Positions 1 to 9,590 of a stretch of DNA of 64,000 nt are shown one piece after another. The stretch is from NCBI GenBank assembly GCA_029215795.1, contig JARDYH010000002.1, positions 269,770,310-269,834,309 on the forward strand, read 5' to 3'. The notes under the pieces were generated by a model. It ran no database searches. It saw only the letters and a program-made list of their open reading frames with translations, and was not told where the DNA came from. The position numbers and the translations under genes are program-made. The DNA comes from Anniella stebbinsi. Taxonomy: Eukaryota > Chordata > Lepidosauria > Squamata > Anniellidae. Within the stretch, counting starts at the first letter, position 1. The number at the start of each line of letters is the position of its first letter.

Positions 1-590
1 GCTGGGGAGGTGTCACCAGTTGACATATGATGTCTCACTCTTGGAAACATACCGAAATTATCCCCTATAAAATCTGACACCAAGAAGGGTTACGATAAAG
101 CACTGCCAGTAATGTTCCTTTACATTTTTATGCACCGTCTCCCAAAGCTGCAATCAAACAAGAAAATGGGCTGTTTTAGGGAGCACATTCCATGGAAGGA
201 AATGTCTGAGACCAAAACCTATCAGTGAAGATTTAAGATCCTAGATGCCAAGGCAGCTGAGGAGATTCAGGCTTCCATGAAATCTATCTTGTCTAACTCC
301 CCGAGGCAGCATCTTCCATACCACCAAAACTCTGTTGTTGTTGTTTTGTTTGTAGAGGGTGCAAGTAGTACAAGGAGCTATAGCCTTCCATCGTGAGTGC
401 CAAGATGTTCTCCTTGTGCTGTAGAAGACCCATAGCTCCTGGCTCATAGCTGGGCTATGTCAGGTCATGGGGGAGCACGAGGCACTTTTGCCCACAACGA
501 GGCACACACATATGCACAGCAGTCCCCGATTCACTGCTAGGCTTACCAATCAAGATTAAAATAGCAGAAGGCTCTTCCTTTCTGTTGCTA
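1..590. other. Unannotated interval, no gene seen
   Basis: No splice-flanked exon, RNA gene or repeat that I recognise. Short open frames here have no family resemblance. It ends where an L2-like LINE tail begins. Confidence 0.5.
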
Positions 591-1090
591 AGATATTTAT
601 TTATTTAAAGCATTTCTTGGATGCCTTTCAGGACAGAGGGACTCACGAGACGGCTTACAACAATAAAATACATATTAAAAGCAATAAAAACGTGATCACA
701 ATAAAATAGCAATTAAAACAATAAAACCAACAATAAAACTAGCAGGAATCACAACAGCAGCAATAACAGTATTCATCATGGGAAGGCTATGGTAAAATAA
801 AATGTTTTTCAGGCTTCCTTGAAAGCCTGGAAGAATGGTGCATGGCGGACCTCTGATGGAAGTTTGCTCCAGAGGTTTGGGGCCACCGCAGAGAAGGCCC
901 TCTCCCGGGTGGACACCCACCTAATTGCTCTTACAGGTCGGCAAATGAGAAGGGCTTCTCTTTCTGATCTTAAAGTGCAGGCAGTCTGATTTGGGTGAAG
1001 GTGGTCCTTCAGGTAACTCAGGTCTAATTTACACCTGCAGGCATTTCGGCACGGAAGAGGGATGCTCCCGAATGTTCCCCGCTTCCGCAA
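591..1090 (-). mobile_element. L2-like LINE 3' fragment (C-terminus of ORF2 and 3' UTR)
   Basis: On the minus strand a frame from 1090 to 809 ends with a segment of the type STRERAFSAVAPNLWSKLP, the C-terminal signature seen in the other L2-like LINEs of this window (RERxFSxxAPxLWNxLP). It is followed by A/T-rich 3' UTR down to a (TTTA)-rich tail near 591. The upstream reverse transcriptase is absent, so this is a 5'-truncated copy, the usual fate of target-primed LINE insertions. The outer limit near 1090 is approximate. Confidence 0.65.
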
Positions 1091-1717
1091 TCAGCACTCA
1101 TGCGTCACATGGCACTGATGTGGACAGCAACTTCAGGAGTGCCATTTCGGGAGCACGTGTGCCTCATTATGCCATCCGTGCATGTGGATCGGGAGAAGTG
1201 GGCCGTGCTGGGCAGATGATGGGGCTATGGGGCAAAGGTGGGTTTTCTTAAATGTCTTGTGAGAGATGCACACGAGTGCAGACACACAGCAACACATATG
1301 GGGGTGGATAGGAACTCCGTCAAAGATGCAGTCCTGCGCAGAGATAAAAACACACACGCACACTCGGTGGTCAAACACGCCGATACCCACCCAAAACATG
1401 TGGCAAAAATGGCGGAGAGGTCCACTCCCACACACCTCCGATACCCATGCGCACACCCCTCACAGCCGATTGGCTGTTCGCTGCACCCGGAACTCGTGGC
1501 GAACAGCAACGACCTCGCAAAGGGGGGGGCACACTGGAAACGTTCTTCAGAATGGAAGTGAAAGAGCAAGAAAAACTGCAACAAAAGCAGTCAGGGATAT
1601 TCCAGGAAAACTGAGAGGTGGAGCCGAGATCACCGTGGGAGCAGGTGAATGTCATGTGCCCTGTTAGTGATGACCGTGATACAATCCTGCAATAAACGGC
1701 TGGTGTAGACTCCCCCT
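1091..1717. other. Unannotated interval
   Basis: No gene or clear repeat family recognised. CpG-containing and CA-rich short stretches occur around 1330-1400, and several overlapping open frames on both strands show no domain. Confidence 0.4.
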
Positions 1718-1812
1718 CAGTTCCAAACCGCTTAGAGCTTTAAAGGTCAAAAACAGCACTTTGAATTCAGCTCAGAAACACACCGGTCACCAGTGCAGCT
1801 GGCGCAAGAGAT
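1718..1812 (-). mobile_element. L2-like LINE fragment (C-terminal ORF2)
   Basis: The minus-strand translation contains the degraded block LHW-PVCF-AEFKVLFLTF followed by KALSGL. It matches the LHWLPIxFRAQFKVLVLTFKALHGL block of the better preserved copies at 14587-14984 and 48712-49371. Only about 30 codons remain, interrupted by a stop. Confidence 0.6.
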
Positions 1813-2389
1813 ATCCATTCAAGCCGTGTGACAAGGGTTCCAAGGGCATCATGTCACCCTTTTTAGTGTCACCTTGTGGAGCACTCTTGAAGAACAACTA
1901 GTACAGGTGATCAACTTTGATTTTCCAGGTTTCACTGTCAGTTTATTACACACACACACACATACACACTGAAAGAAGACACAAGACATCAGACTACATG
2001 GTGTTTCAGATATGAAGCTAACGGTAGAGCTAAACAGAGGGCCAAACCAGATGTGACGTTTGTGATGCGATTTGGCCTGGCATAGTTGGTTTTTATTTAA
2101 CAAATAGCTGGCATTGGAAGTGGGGGAGCTGGATTGAGACCATGTCATGGGGGAGGGGCTTTAACCCTTTGCCCCTGCCATAGCCCTGATCCCCTGCCCC
2201 ATGCCAGCTATTCACATTGGGGAGAAAGCTTCTATTCCTGTTAAGAGCCACAACTTTACTAGATAACTTATCTGAGAACCAGGTTCCTGCTTAGCTCTCC
2301 AGGGTGGTTTCTGGAGACTGAAGTGAGACTTGAGGAACCGGCTGCCTCTTGTTCTGCCTCCCAGATTAGAGTGTCCCCGTGCTGGCTTC
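1813..2389. other. Unannotated interval with a short (AC)n run
   Basis: No gene seen. A short CA microsatellite lies near 1949-1968. The rest is unrecognised. Confidence 0.4.
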
Positions 2390-2545
2390 CACTCAAATCA
2401 AGAAAAAGGGGAGAGAAGCAAGTTCTCGGAATGCTGAGATATCTTTATTAATATACACCCAACGCGTTTCGGCCTGTGGGATTTTATTTGAAAGGCCTTC
2501 TTCAGGGGGCTGCAACATCAAGGATACAGTACATTACTATTACTG
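2390..2545 (-). mobile_element. Penelope-like retroelement 3'-end fragment
   Basis: Read on the minus strand it contains CTGAAGA, an AGGCCT/AGGCC stem, GAAACGCGTT, then AATAAAG and a block ending in CTCAGCATTCCGAGAACTTG. The same order recurs at 25216-25330 (minus) and 25388-25500 (plus), so this is a dispersed family. The GAAACGCGTT block after a short stem is typical of Penelope-like elements that carry minimal hammerhead ribozymes. No reverse transcriptase or GIY-YIG endonuclease remains. The family assignment rests on the motif, not on protein homology. Confidence 0.5.
2457..2509 (-). ncRNA. Hammerhead-ribozyme-like core
   Basis: On the minus strand the order is CCCC, CTGAAGA (fits CUGANGA, 2499-2505), a 5-bp stem made by GGCCT and AGGCC, GAAA (2467-2470), the self-complementary ACGCGT, then TGGG, which can pair with CCCC as stem I. 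This is the layout of the minimal type-I hammerhead with a very short stem III described in Penelope-like elements. All core bases visible here are intact. Whether it is transcribed or self-cleaves is not shown. Confidence 0.5.
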
Positions 2546-2727
2546 TCTGGGGATAACACAAAGCATAATTTATAACTGTATAAAGAATAAGTGGGAACAT
2601 TGCCTTGGAAGGCCTATGCCCATATGTAGGTATGTTAAAAACTGTTTACATAGTATATTTCAAACATATTTAAAATCTCTTATGAAAGTACATTTAAAAG
2701 GCTTTTGTGCCTTTAGCTGATTAGTGG

Positions 2728-3090
2728 AAGATTCAGGACAGATAAAAGGAGGTACGTCTTTACACAGTGCAGAGTTAAACTATGGAATCCGCTACCACAA
2801 GACATAGCAATGGCCACCAATTGGGATGGTTTTAAAAGGGGACTAGACAAATTCCTGGAGAAGGCTATAAATGGCTACTAGTTCTGATGCATATATGCTA
2901 TCTCCAGTAGCATAGGCAGTGTGCCTATGTACACCAATTGTTGGGGAACATGGGTGGGAGGGATGCTATTGCACCCATTTCCTGCTTGTGAGTTTCCCAT
3001 TGACAGCTGGTTGGCCACTGTGTGAACAGAATGCTGGACTAGATGTACCCTTGGTCTGATCCAGCATGCCCTTTCTTATGACCTTATGAA
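2728..3090 (+). mobile_element. CR1/L2-type LINE 3' fragment
   Basis: The plus strand encodes a C-terminal LINE tail of the type RRYVFTQCRVKLWNPLPQD followed by MAT-WDGFKRGLDKFLE, and then about 200 bp of 3' sequence ending near TCTTATGACC. The same family occurs inverted at 62104-62500 and as a short tail at 20648-20740. Domain resemblance is to the extreme C-terminus of CR1/L2-clade ORF2. The exact family name is not determined. Confidence 0.65.
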
Positions 3091-3103
3091 GGAATTATGA
3101 TGT

Positions 3104-3491
3104 TAGGGGGGCCATATTACGGAAACCAAAAAAGAGGTCACCCGATGAGGGGGGCAGGAAAGCACGCTTTCCGGGGCCTCTAGAAAGCACATCATTCCCC
3201 CTCGCCACGCTAATGGAGACCCCAGAAAGCATGTCATCCCCCCCCCCATCGGGTTCTTTTCTATAATGTCTGGGAATGACACACTTTCCTCTTTAAGGCC
3301 CCAATTAGAGCAGTGGGGGGAAATGGCACACCTCCAGAAAGTGTGTCATCCCCCTCCATGCTAATGGCGGCCTTAAAGGGGAATGCATGTCATTCCCGGA
3401 CATTTTAAAAAATTACAGAAAATCCCCTGACATCCAGGATAGAACAAAACCCCGGACAAATCCGGGAAAATCCTGACAGTTGGTCACCCTA
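3104..3491. mobile_element. hAT-like MITE, 388 bp, near-matching 8-bp duplication
   Basis: The left end is TAGGGGGGCCATATTACGG. The right end, reverse complemented, is TAGGGTGACCAACTGTCAGG. Flanks are TATGATGT (3096-3103) and GATGATGT (3492-3499), 7 of 8 matching, as expected for a hAT insertion. The interior has G and C homopolymers and repeated AAAGYRYGTCATTCCCC motifs, and carries no transposase. Confidence 0.7.
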
Positions 3492-3499
3492 GATGATGT

Positions 3500-4179
3500 A
3501 ATTCACATTACCACTAAAACCATTAAGCCTGAGTCCAGAGTTACCTAACTGCACACTGAAACCCAGGGAAAAAGTTTTGTACTTACTAAAGATGTACAGC
3601 TTTAAAATAAACAACAGACAAACAGGCAGAGGTAGGGGGCAGGGAACAGCCTTGCCCTAGTTTCTTTGGCAACTGTCCTGAAAGCAAAATTTGTTTGTTT
3701 ATTTGTTTGTATGTTTTCTGGTCAGTTTGTTCTTCCACAGATGGCATTCTCGGTATATTTTTAATGTCAGAATCTTAATAAAATATCTTAAGAGGGGAGC
3801 CACAAAACTACCTGCACCTATTTTTTTTCCTCTGCCAAATATTGGAGGGTAGGGCTACAGATGGGACGTGTGCAGAACGCATGGTCTTGCATTACTTTTC
3901 AAATATATTTTAAAGTTACGGTCTTGTTGTTGTTAATCCTGCTTTAAATAGAGCTTGCGTATAATCCCCAGGTGGCAAGGTGCATCAACCATTACAATGG
4001 ATTATGATGAGGCAAAATGTGGACCACTGAGATAACCGCCACAGTTAATTTCCTGCCTTCGCTATGTAAACCTCACCCTTCACCCTTCTGCCCACTGTGG
4101 ACTGTTTTCTGTGCATGCATGTGCTCAAACGATTAAGATGCTCTTACCTCCCACCACCACCAGCACCACCACCACCAAA

Positions 4180-4222
<43 letters not shown>

Positions 4223-5047
4223 GGAGAACATGGGAAGAGATCCCAAAATCAGCACACAGTGTTGGGAGTGATTTATATCTTCAGCTCTGACTTTGTAGCA
4301 GACATGCAACATTAAAGATGGTTCAGCCCTTTGCATGCTGCTAGTCCTCTATATATACTTTGCATTCTAGAGACTCCCTTTTAAACAGGGATTTGTGCTC
4401 TGTTAGATCTTTTTGAATACCAGGGGAGCAAAAGGGAAAAAAAAGGAAAAGCCCCCGCATAAATTATTCAAAGAAAAGTTGACATTTTTCCCCCTCAAGG
4501 AAAAATGCGGGATGAATAAGATTTGATCCGTTTTACAAGCAGCTTGAACGCTATGAACATTTCGTTCCCCCCTCAAATAAATTATTTGACAAATCTCAGC
4601 ATCACTCGTCCAATAACGTATTCACTGAATACTATTTGACCTGCTCTGTTCCGCATCAGAATTAGACTGTGCGGCTTTCACAACTCCCCGGGAATAATTC
4701 AGCAAACTAGCTTCTGTGTTTCCCTCCTGACCCAATTTTTTTTTTTAAAGGCAATTATAAATTGTGAAGATGCAGCAAAAACACCTGCAGCTAGTGGATC
4801 AGTGACAATGACAGTAGTAGAGAGGTATTAATAAGGAGGATCTCCTTTGCCCCCATTTCCCATTTGAGATGGCTCAAATGACAGAAAGAAAAAGGAATGG
4901 GGGGCCCTAACATTTCCCCTTATTTTAAACATGCACACAGCAAGCTCCAGTTCTTTAGCTTTGCTGTCACATGGAACCATGCTGCATGCTCAGTACAGTC
5001 ATATATTACAGTCCTACCTAGACTGGACCAAGCCTTTCCGGTTGTTT
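3500..5047. other. Interval without gene; possible conserved non-coding stretch
   Basis: No exon recognised. The part around 4400-4830 lacks any repeat I recognise and is rich in homeodomain-like AT motifs (AATAAATTATTTGAC, GGCAATTATAAATTG), so it could be old unique sequence. That is inference only. A microsatellite at 4180-4219 is listed separately. Confidence 0.35.
4180..4219. repeat. (AAT)n microsatellite
   Basis: About 13 uninterrupted AAT units preceded by a CCA-rich stretch. Confidence 0.9.
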
Positions 5048-5067
5048 GTGCTTGCTAGGGGTGTGCA

Positions 5068-5195
5068 TCGGATCGGATCCGATCCACGATCCGAATCCGA
5101 TCCGACCCAAAATCGGGAAAATCCGATCCGATCCGATCCGACCAACCTCCGATCCGATCCGATCCGATCCGACGAGGTCCGATCCGGATCGGACG
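5068..5195. repeat. (GATCC)n block, left arm of the hAT element
   Basis: An imperfect pentamer array of GATCC with interspersed GAATCC and GACC variants, directly inside the left terminus. Its inverted partner is at about 8537-8656. Frames rich in R-S-D or G-S-D residues here are translations of the pentamer, not proteins. Confidence 0.85.
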
Positions 5196-5196
5196 C

Positions 5197-5850
5197 CATT
5201 TTGAATGCTTTTTCCCATAGCCAAGTATTGTTTTACAAAAACGCCTATAACTTTTTCATTTTTAAAGATAAAAGGATGAAACTTGGGCACATTGTAGACT
5301 GGTTAGGGATAGTTATCTGTGAGAAATTTCAGAAAGATTGGTGTATGCATTTTGTGGCAATTAATTTTTTAATAAATACCCAGGAATGCTTATAACTTTG
5401 TCATTTTTAAAGTTACAAACATGAAACTTTGCCACATTGTAGGAGGTACCTTGGGACCTATGTGTGTGAAATTTCAGAAACATAGGTGCTTGCCTTGTGT
5501 GGCAATTAATTTTAGAAAAATGGGTAGTAGTGGGGTAAATACAGTTACGCCTCCCATTTTTTTATTTTTAAAGATACAAACAGGAAACCTGGGCACATTA
5601 CAGGTACCACTTGCCTTGATATGTGAGTGAAATTTCAGAAACATTGGAGCTTGCCTTGTGTGGCAATTAAGTTTTGAAACAATGAGGAAAGAAACACCTA
5701 TAACTTTGTCATTTTTAAAGTTACACACATGAAACTTTGCTACATTGTAGGTGGTACCTTGGGACCTATGTGTGTGAAATTTCAGAAACATAGGTGCTTG
5801 CCTTGTGTGGCAATTAATTTTAGAAAAATGGGTAGTAGTGGGGTAAATAC
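5197..5850. repeat. Tandem ~150-bp units, left arm
   Basis: Four diverged units, each carrying GAAATTTCAGAAA (at about 5323, 5468, 5629 and 5776; spacing 145, 161 and 147), a TCATTTTTAAAG block and a TTGTGTGGCAATTAATTTT block. The same units fill the right arm (~7870-8530), the central ~7000-7600 part, and 22080-23160. Recurrent ~105-codon frames in either orientation are by-products of this repetition. Confidence 0.8.
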
Positions 5851-6131
5851 CGTATTGGAAGCAGTATGTTGGGAAACAAGGGTGACCATATGACAGTTAA
5901 AGCTGCAGGAGCTATACTAGAGTGACCAGATACAAAAGAGAGCAGAGCTCCTGCAATTTTAACTTTTGTGATGAAGAGGGAATTTCACCAGGTGCCGCAT
6001 GGATACAAATGACACCTGCTGAAATTCCCTTTTCTATTCCACTGTTAAAGCCCTGTATTCCTTTTCATATGGTCATCCTACTAATTACATTTTTTAAAAA
6101 AGTAATAATACATACTGCTTCCAATACGGTA
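5848..6131. repeat. Nested foldback with 21-bp perfect inverted repeats
   Basis: TACCGTATTGGAAGCAGTATG at 5848-5868 is exactly inverted at 6111-6131. Inside is an internally deleted copy (about 5879-6086) of the TAGGGTGACCATATG hAT MITE family. The outer repeats end in TA, as a Tc1/mariner-type insertion would, but the right flank does not resume the ~150-bp unit, so a simple clean insertion is not proven. Confidence 0.55.
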
Positions 6132-6339
6132 GGTAGAATATTTGCCTCTTTATGATCTCAAGCCTAAAAAAAAAAAACATTTGTACACACCAGTCTCCTG
6201 GTACTGGTCATCCTACTATTAATTAATTGTAGCTGATAGGAAAGGGTTAAATCGTGGGAGCTGCAAGGAATTAAGAAAAAAGGAGAGGGGGTTTTGCCAT
6301 TTTTTGAGCGCTCCTTAATTAGGGCTGCCCAAATGATAA

Positions 6340-6660
6340 TGGTCGGGTGGTGTGTGTGCGCGCGCGGGCGGCGGCGGCGGGCTTGGCAGCGTATCCTCCT
6401 GGCTGCCGAGGCCGGGTGTCTGGAGCGGAGCACGCGCTGTCAGTTGGTGAGCGGAGGGGCCATTGAACGCCCTCCCCATCATCCTCTTCATCATCAACCT
6501 ACCCCCGCGGCCCAGCGGAGCACAACAGCCCGCATTAGGCAAGCCCTTCAGGAGCCTCACAGCAGCCAGGCAGAGCCTCTGCTGCCCAGGAACCGGCCCG
6601 CACGCGAGGGCACCGGCGGGGCGCACACACAACGCCAGCGAGGGGGAGGAGAAGGGGAGG
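6340..6660 (+). other. CpG-rich core of the hAT element
   Basis: Dense CpG sequence (GCGCGCGCGGGCGGCGGCGG and GC-box-like stretches) with a donor-like TTG/GTGAGC near 6447. It looks like a CpG-island promoter/5' leader carried inside the transposon. A 132-codon frame (6294-6692) is Arg/Ala/Pro-rich and shows no domain, so I do not call it a gene. Confidence 0.45.
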
Positions 6661-6666
6661 AACAAA

Positions 6667-6946
6667 GGATCAAAGAGATCGAGAGAGAGTGATCCTTCCT
6701 TGCACGCATGGCTGCAAAACTGAGCTAGGTTCAGCCGTTCTGCTTGAGTAAAAAGTGAAAGCAGACACGAGCCCTGTAATGGATACTAGCAACAGGATCA
6801 AAGGGATCGAGATGAGAGAGATCCTTCCTTGCACGCATGGCTGCAAAACTCAGCTAGGCTCAGCCGTTCTGCTTGAGTAAAAAGTGAAAGCAGACACGAG
6901 CCCTGTAATGGATACTAGCAACAGGATCAAAGGGATCGAGACGAGA
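6667..6946 (+). repeat. 139-bp tandem duplication
   Basis: Two near-identical copies containing GATCCTTCCTTGCACGCATG (starting at 6691 and 6830) and GACACGAGCCCTGTAATGG. The same duplicated block occurs inside the 21812-23307 element at about 21830-22030, which ties the two elements together. Confidence 0.85.
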
Positions 6947-7646
6947 GAGTGTTTCCTTTTCTTCGCGGGAAGCGGGAGGGGGAAGAGGGGAAGACCGGGC
7001 CTCTGTGGAAAATTTTTTGAAACATTTTATCTAAAAATTCCATAGCCATCAAATGCCTGGACCTATCATTCTGAAATTTCTGACACATATCTACCCCTAA
7101 CCCATCTACAAAGTGAGCAATGTTCAGACTTCTAACTTTTAAAATAAAAAGGTTATAGGCGTTTCTTTCCTCATTGTTTCAAAAATTAATTGCCACACAA
7201 GGCAAGCTCCAAGGTTTCTGAAATTTTACACACATATCAAGTGAAGTGTTCCCTGTAATGTGCCCATGTTTCCTGTTTGTATCTTAAAAAATAAAAAAAA
7301 TGGGAGGCGTAACTGTATTTACCCCACTACTACCCATTTTTCTAAAATTAATTGCCACACAAGGCAAGCACCTACGTTTTTGAAATTTCACACACATAGG
7401 TCCCAAGGTACCACCTACAATGTGGCAAAGTGTCATGTGTGTAACTTTAAAAATGACAAAGTTATACGCATTCCTGCGTATTTATTAAAAAATTAATTGC
7501 CACAAAATGCATGCACCAATCTTTCTGAAATTTCTCACAGATAACTATCCCTAACCAGTCTACAATGTGCCCAAGTTTCCTGTTTGTATCTTCAAAAATA
7601 AAAATGTGGGAGGCATAACTGCATTTCTCAGTGGGAAAGTGCAATG

Positions 7647-7742
7647 CAATGATTCCCTATGGGAAAGTGCTTTCCAATGATTCCCTATGGACAAGTACTC
7701 TCCAATGAATCCCTATGGGCAAGTGCTGTCCAATGAATCCCT
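7647..7742 (+). repeat. 28-bp tandem repeat, about 3.4 copies
   Basis: Units begin CAATGATTCCCTATGG or CAATGAATCCCTATGG at 7647, 7675, 7703 and 7731. It lies within the central part of the long hAT element. Confidence 0.85.
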
Positions 7743-8795
7743 CATTGTTTCAAAAATTAATTGCCACACCAGGCAAGCACCAATGTTTCTGAAATTTTAC
7801 ACACATATCAAGTGAAGTGTTCCCTGTAATGTGCCCAAGTTTCCTGTTTGTATCTTCAAAACTAAAAAAATGGGAGGCATAACTGTATTTACCCCACTAC
7901 TACCCATTTTTCTAAAATTAATTGCCACACAAGGCAAGCACCTATGTTTCTGAAATTTCACACACATAGGTCCCAAGGTACCACCTACAATGTGGCAAAG
8001 TTTCATGTGTGTAACTTTAAAAATGACAAAGTTATAGGTGTTTCTTTCCTCATTGTTTCAAAACTTAATTGCCACACAAGGCAAGCTCCAATGTTTCTGA
8101 AATTTTACTCACATATCAAGGCAAGTGGTACCTGTAATGTGCCCAGGTTTCCTGTTTGTATCTTTAAAAATAAAAAAATGGGAGGCGTAACTGTATTTAC
8201 CCCACTACTACCCATTTTTCTAAAATTAATTGCCACACAAGGCAAGCACCTATGTTTCTGAAATTTCACACACATAGGTCCCAAGGTACCTCCTACAATG
8301 TGGCAAAGTTTCATGTTTGTAACTTTAAAAATGACAAAGTTATAAGCATTCCTGGGTATTTATTAAAAAATTAATTGCCACAAAACGCATGCACCAATCT
8401 TTCTGAAATTTCTCACAGATAACTATCCCTAACCAGTCTACAATGTGCCCAAGTTTCATCCTTCTATCTTTAAAAATGAAAAAGTTATAGGCGTTTTTGT
8501 AAAACAATACTTGGCTATGAGAAAAAGCATTCAAAATGGCGTCCGATCCGGATCGGACATCTGGTCCGATCCGATCCGACCAGCCTCCGATCCGATCCAA
8601 TCCGATCCGACCCCCCAGGTCCGATTCCGTTCCGCTATCCGATCCGATCCGGGGGGTCAGTGCACATCCCTAGTGCTTGCATGTGCTCCATCTTTCGCTT
8701 GGTGTGTGCAGAAATCTAGCACATTGGGGTGAAAGTCCTAAGCTAGCATTTTCCCTCATGTGCTAGCTTTATGCATGCAGGAAAAAGGTGCATAT

Positions 8796-9052
8796 GGGCC
8801 TGTTCAAGCGACACTTCAGGCTCTATGGTGAGCAAAACTGTGGTTCTCTAGGGTTAGCACTAACCACAAGCTGTGCTGTCGCATACAACACCTAAAGCCA
8901 CGGTTGGAGCCTCTCACGCTGCTGCAGATGGTCCGACTGTGGCTAGCGACCAAGCAGGGTTTAGCAAAATGCATCGCACTAGACATCGTAAACCCTGCCG
9001 CTTAACCAACAGCCTTAACCAGCAGGATTTAAGGTGTCTTCTGAGCAGGTCC
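8796..9052. mobile_element. Harbinger-like MITE, 257 bp, TAT duplication
   Basis: The left end is GGGCCTGTTCAAGCGACAC. The right end, reverse complemented, is GGACCTGCTCAGAAGACACC. It is flanked by TAT at 8793-8795 and 9053-9055. The interior is partly palindromic. A GG-starting inverted repeat with a 3-bp duplication is the PIF/Harbinger pattern. No coding content. Confidence 0.65.
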
Positions 9053-9097
9053 TATATCATGTGTTTTAAAGTTCAGTCCCCAAGCACCACCCTGCAA

Positions 9098-9590
9098 TCC
9101 TTTCTACACCATAGGCGTAGAGGCTCAGAGTGGGTGATCCCAGCTGCTTCCAGGATCGGCGTCTGGAGCCCTCACAGAGGAAGCGAAAGTTCTGCTTCCT
9201 CCCGGATGCAACACGCGTGTCACACCCGCCATTTTAAAACAGCCGGGCCCCGAGGGGAGCGCACAAGCACTCCTGCGCTAAAGGTTAGTTTTTTAAAAAA
9301 AAAATTGCACACGATCGGGGGGGGCCTCCCACCCGCCATCCTGGTGATGGTGGGCTTGGCTCTCCCACTCCCCCCAGCTCAGCTCCGGGGATAGGCAGCC
9401 GCATCTTCCGCAGTCCTGGGAACTTCCCAGGACCGCGGAAAAATTGGGATTTTCCAGGGTTGCCTTTTCCCTGAAAAATCCCGTGGCCAACCCCCCCCCC
9501 CATTCCCGGGACACCCTGTGTGTCATTTGGACTCACAGGGAGCACCCAGGGGCAATCCCAGGCAAAATGCCTGGTGTGGAAAGGGCCTAT
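9098..9590. mobile_element. Probable GC-rich MITE (CTTTCTACACC / GGTGTGGAAAGG ends)
   Basis: The left boundary CCTTTCTACACCATAGGC and right boundary (reverse complement GGCCCTTTCCACACCAGGC) form a plausible inverted repeat. The inside is CpG-rich with repeated CCTGGGAA and CCGCGG motifs, and resembles 11605-11905. I could not settle a target duplication. Confidence 0.45.

Larger units (their letters stand above)
5056..8672. mobile_element. Non-autonomous hAT-like foldback element with GATCC ends, 3617 bp
   Basis: The ends are TAGGGGTGTGCATC and GTGCACATCCCTA, an imperfect terminal inverted repeat of hAT type. The flanking 8-mers are identical: GTGCTTGC at 5048-5055 and 8673-8680. Each end continues into a (GATCC)n block and then units of about 150 bp, so the left arm (5056 to ~5850) and right arm (~7870 to 8672) are long inverted repeats of each other. 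The core holds a nested foldback (5848-6131), a CpG-rich segment (~6340-6660), a 139-bp tandem duplication and a 28-bp tandem repeat. No transposase is visible. Two shorter relatives lie at 21812-23307 and 29674-30552. Confidence 0.85.

Noticed and set aside
1133..1667. Several overlapping 100-130-codon frames
   Set aside because: CA-rich sequence open in four frames at once, with no domain.
5018..5290. Long frames rich in Ser-Asp-Arg-Ile-Gly over the GATCC blocks
   Set aside because: They are direct translations of the GATCC pentamer, occur in several frames and on both strands, and recur in every copy of the element.
6294..6692. A 132-codon frame in the CpG-rich segment
   Set aside because: Arg/Ala/Gly/Pro-rich composition is expected from CpG-dense DNA. 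There is no recognisable domain and no copy in the sister elements.
7647..7742. A CRISPR-like array
   Set aside because: The 28-bp units are contiguous without spacers, only about 3.4 copies, within a vertebrate transposon. It is an ordinary tandem repeat.
7944..8261. A 105-codon frame nearly identical to one at 5474-5791
   Set aside because: The identity comes from the inverted arms of the same transposon, and the protein itself is two repeats of the ~150-bp unit. No start context, domain or codon bias supports a gene.
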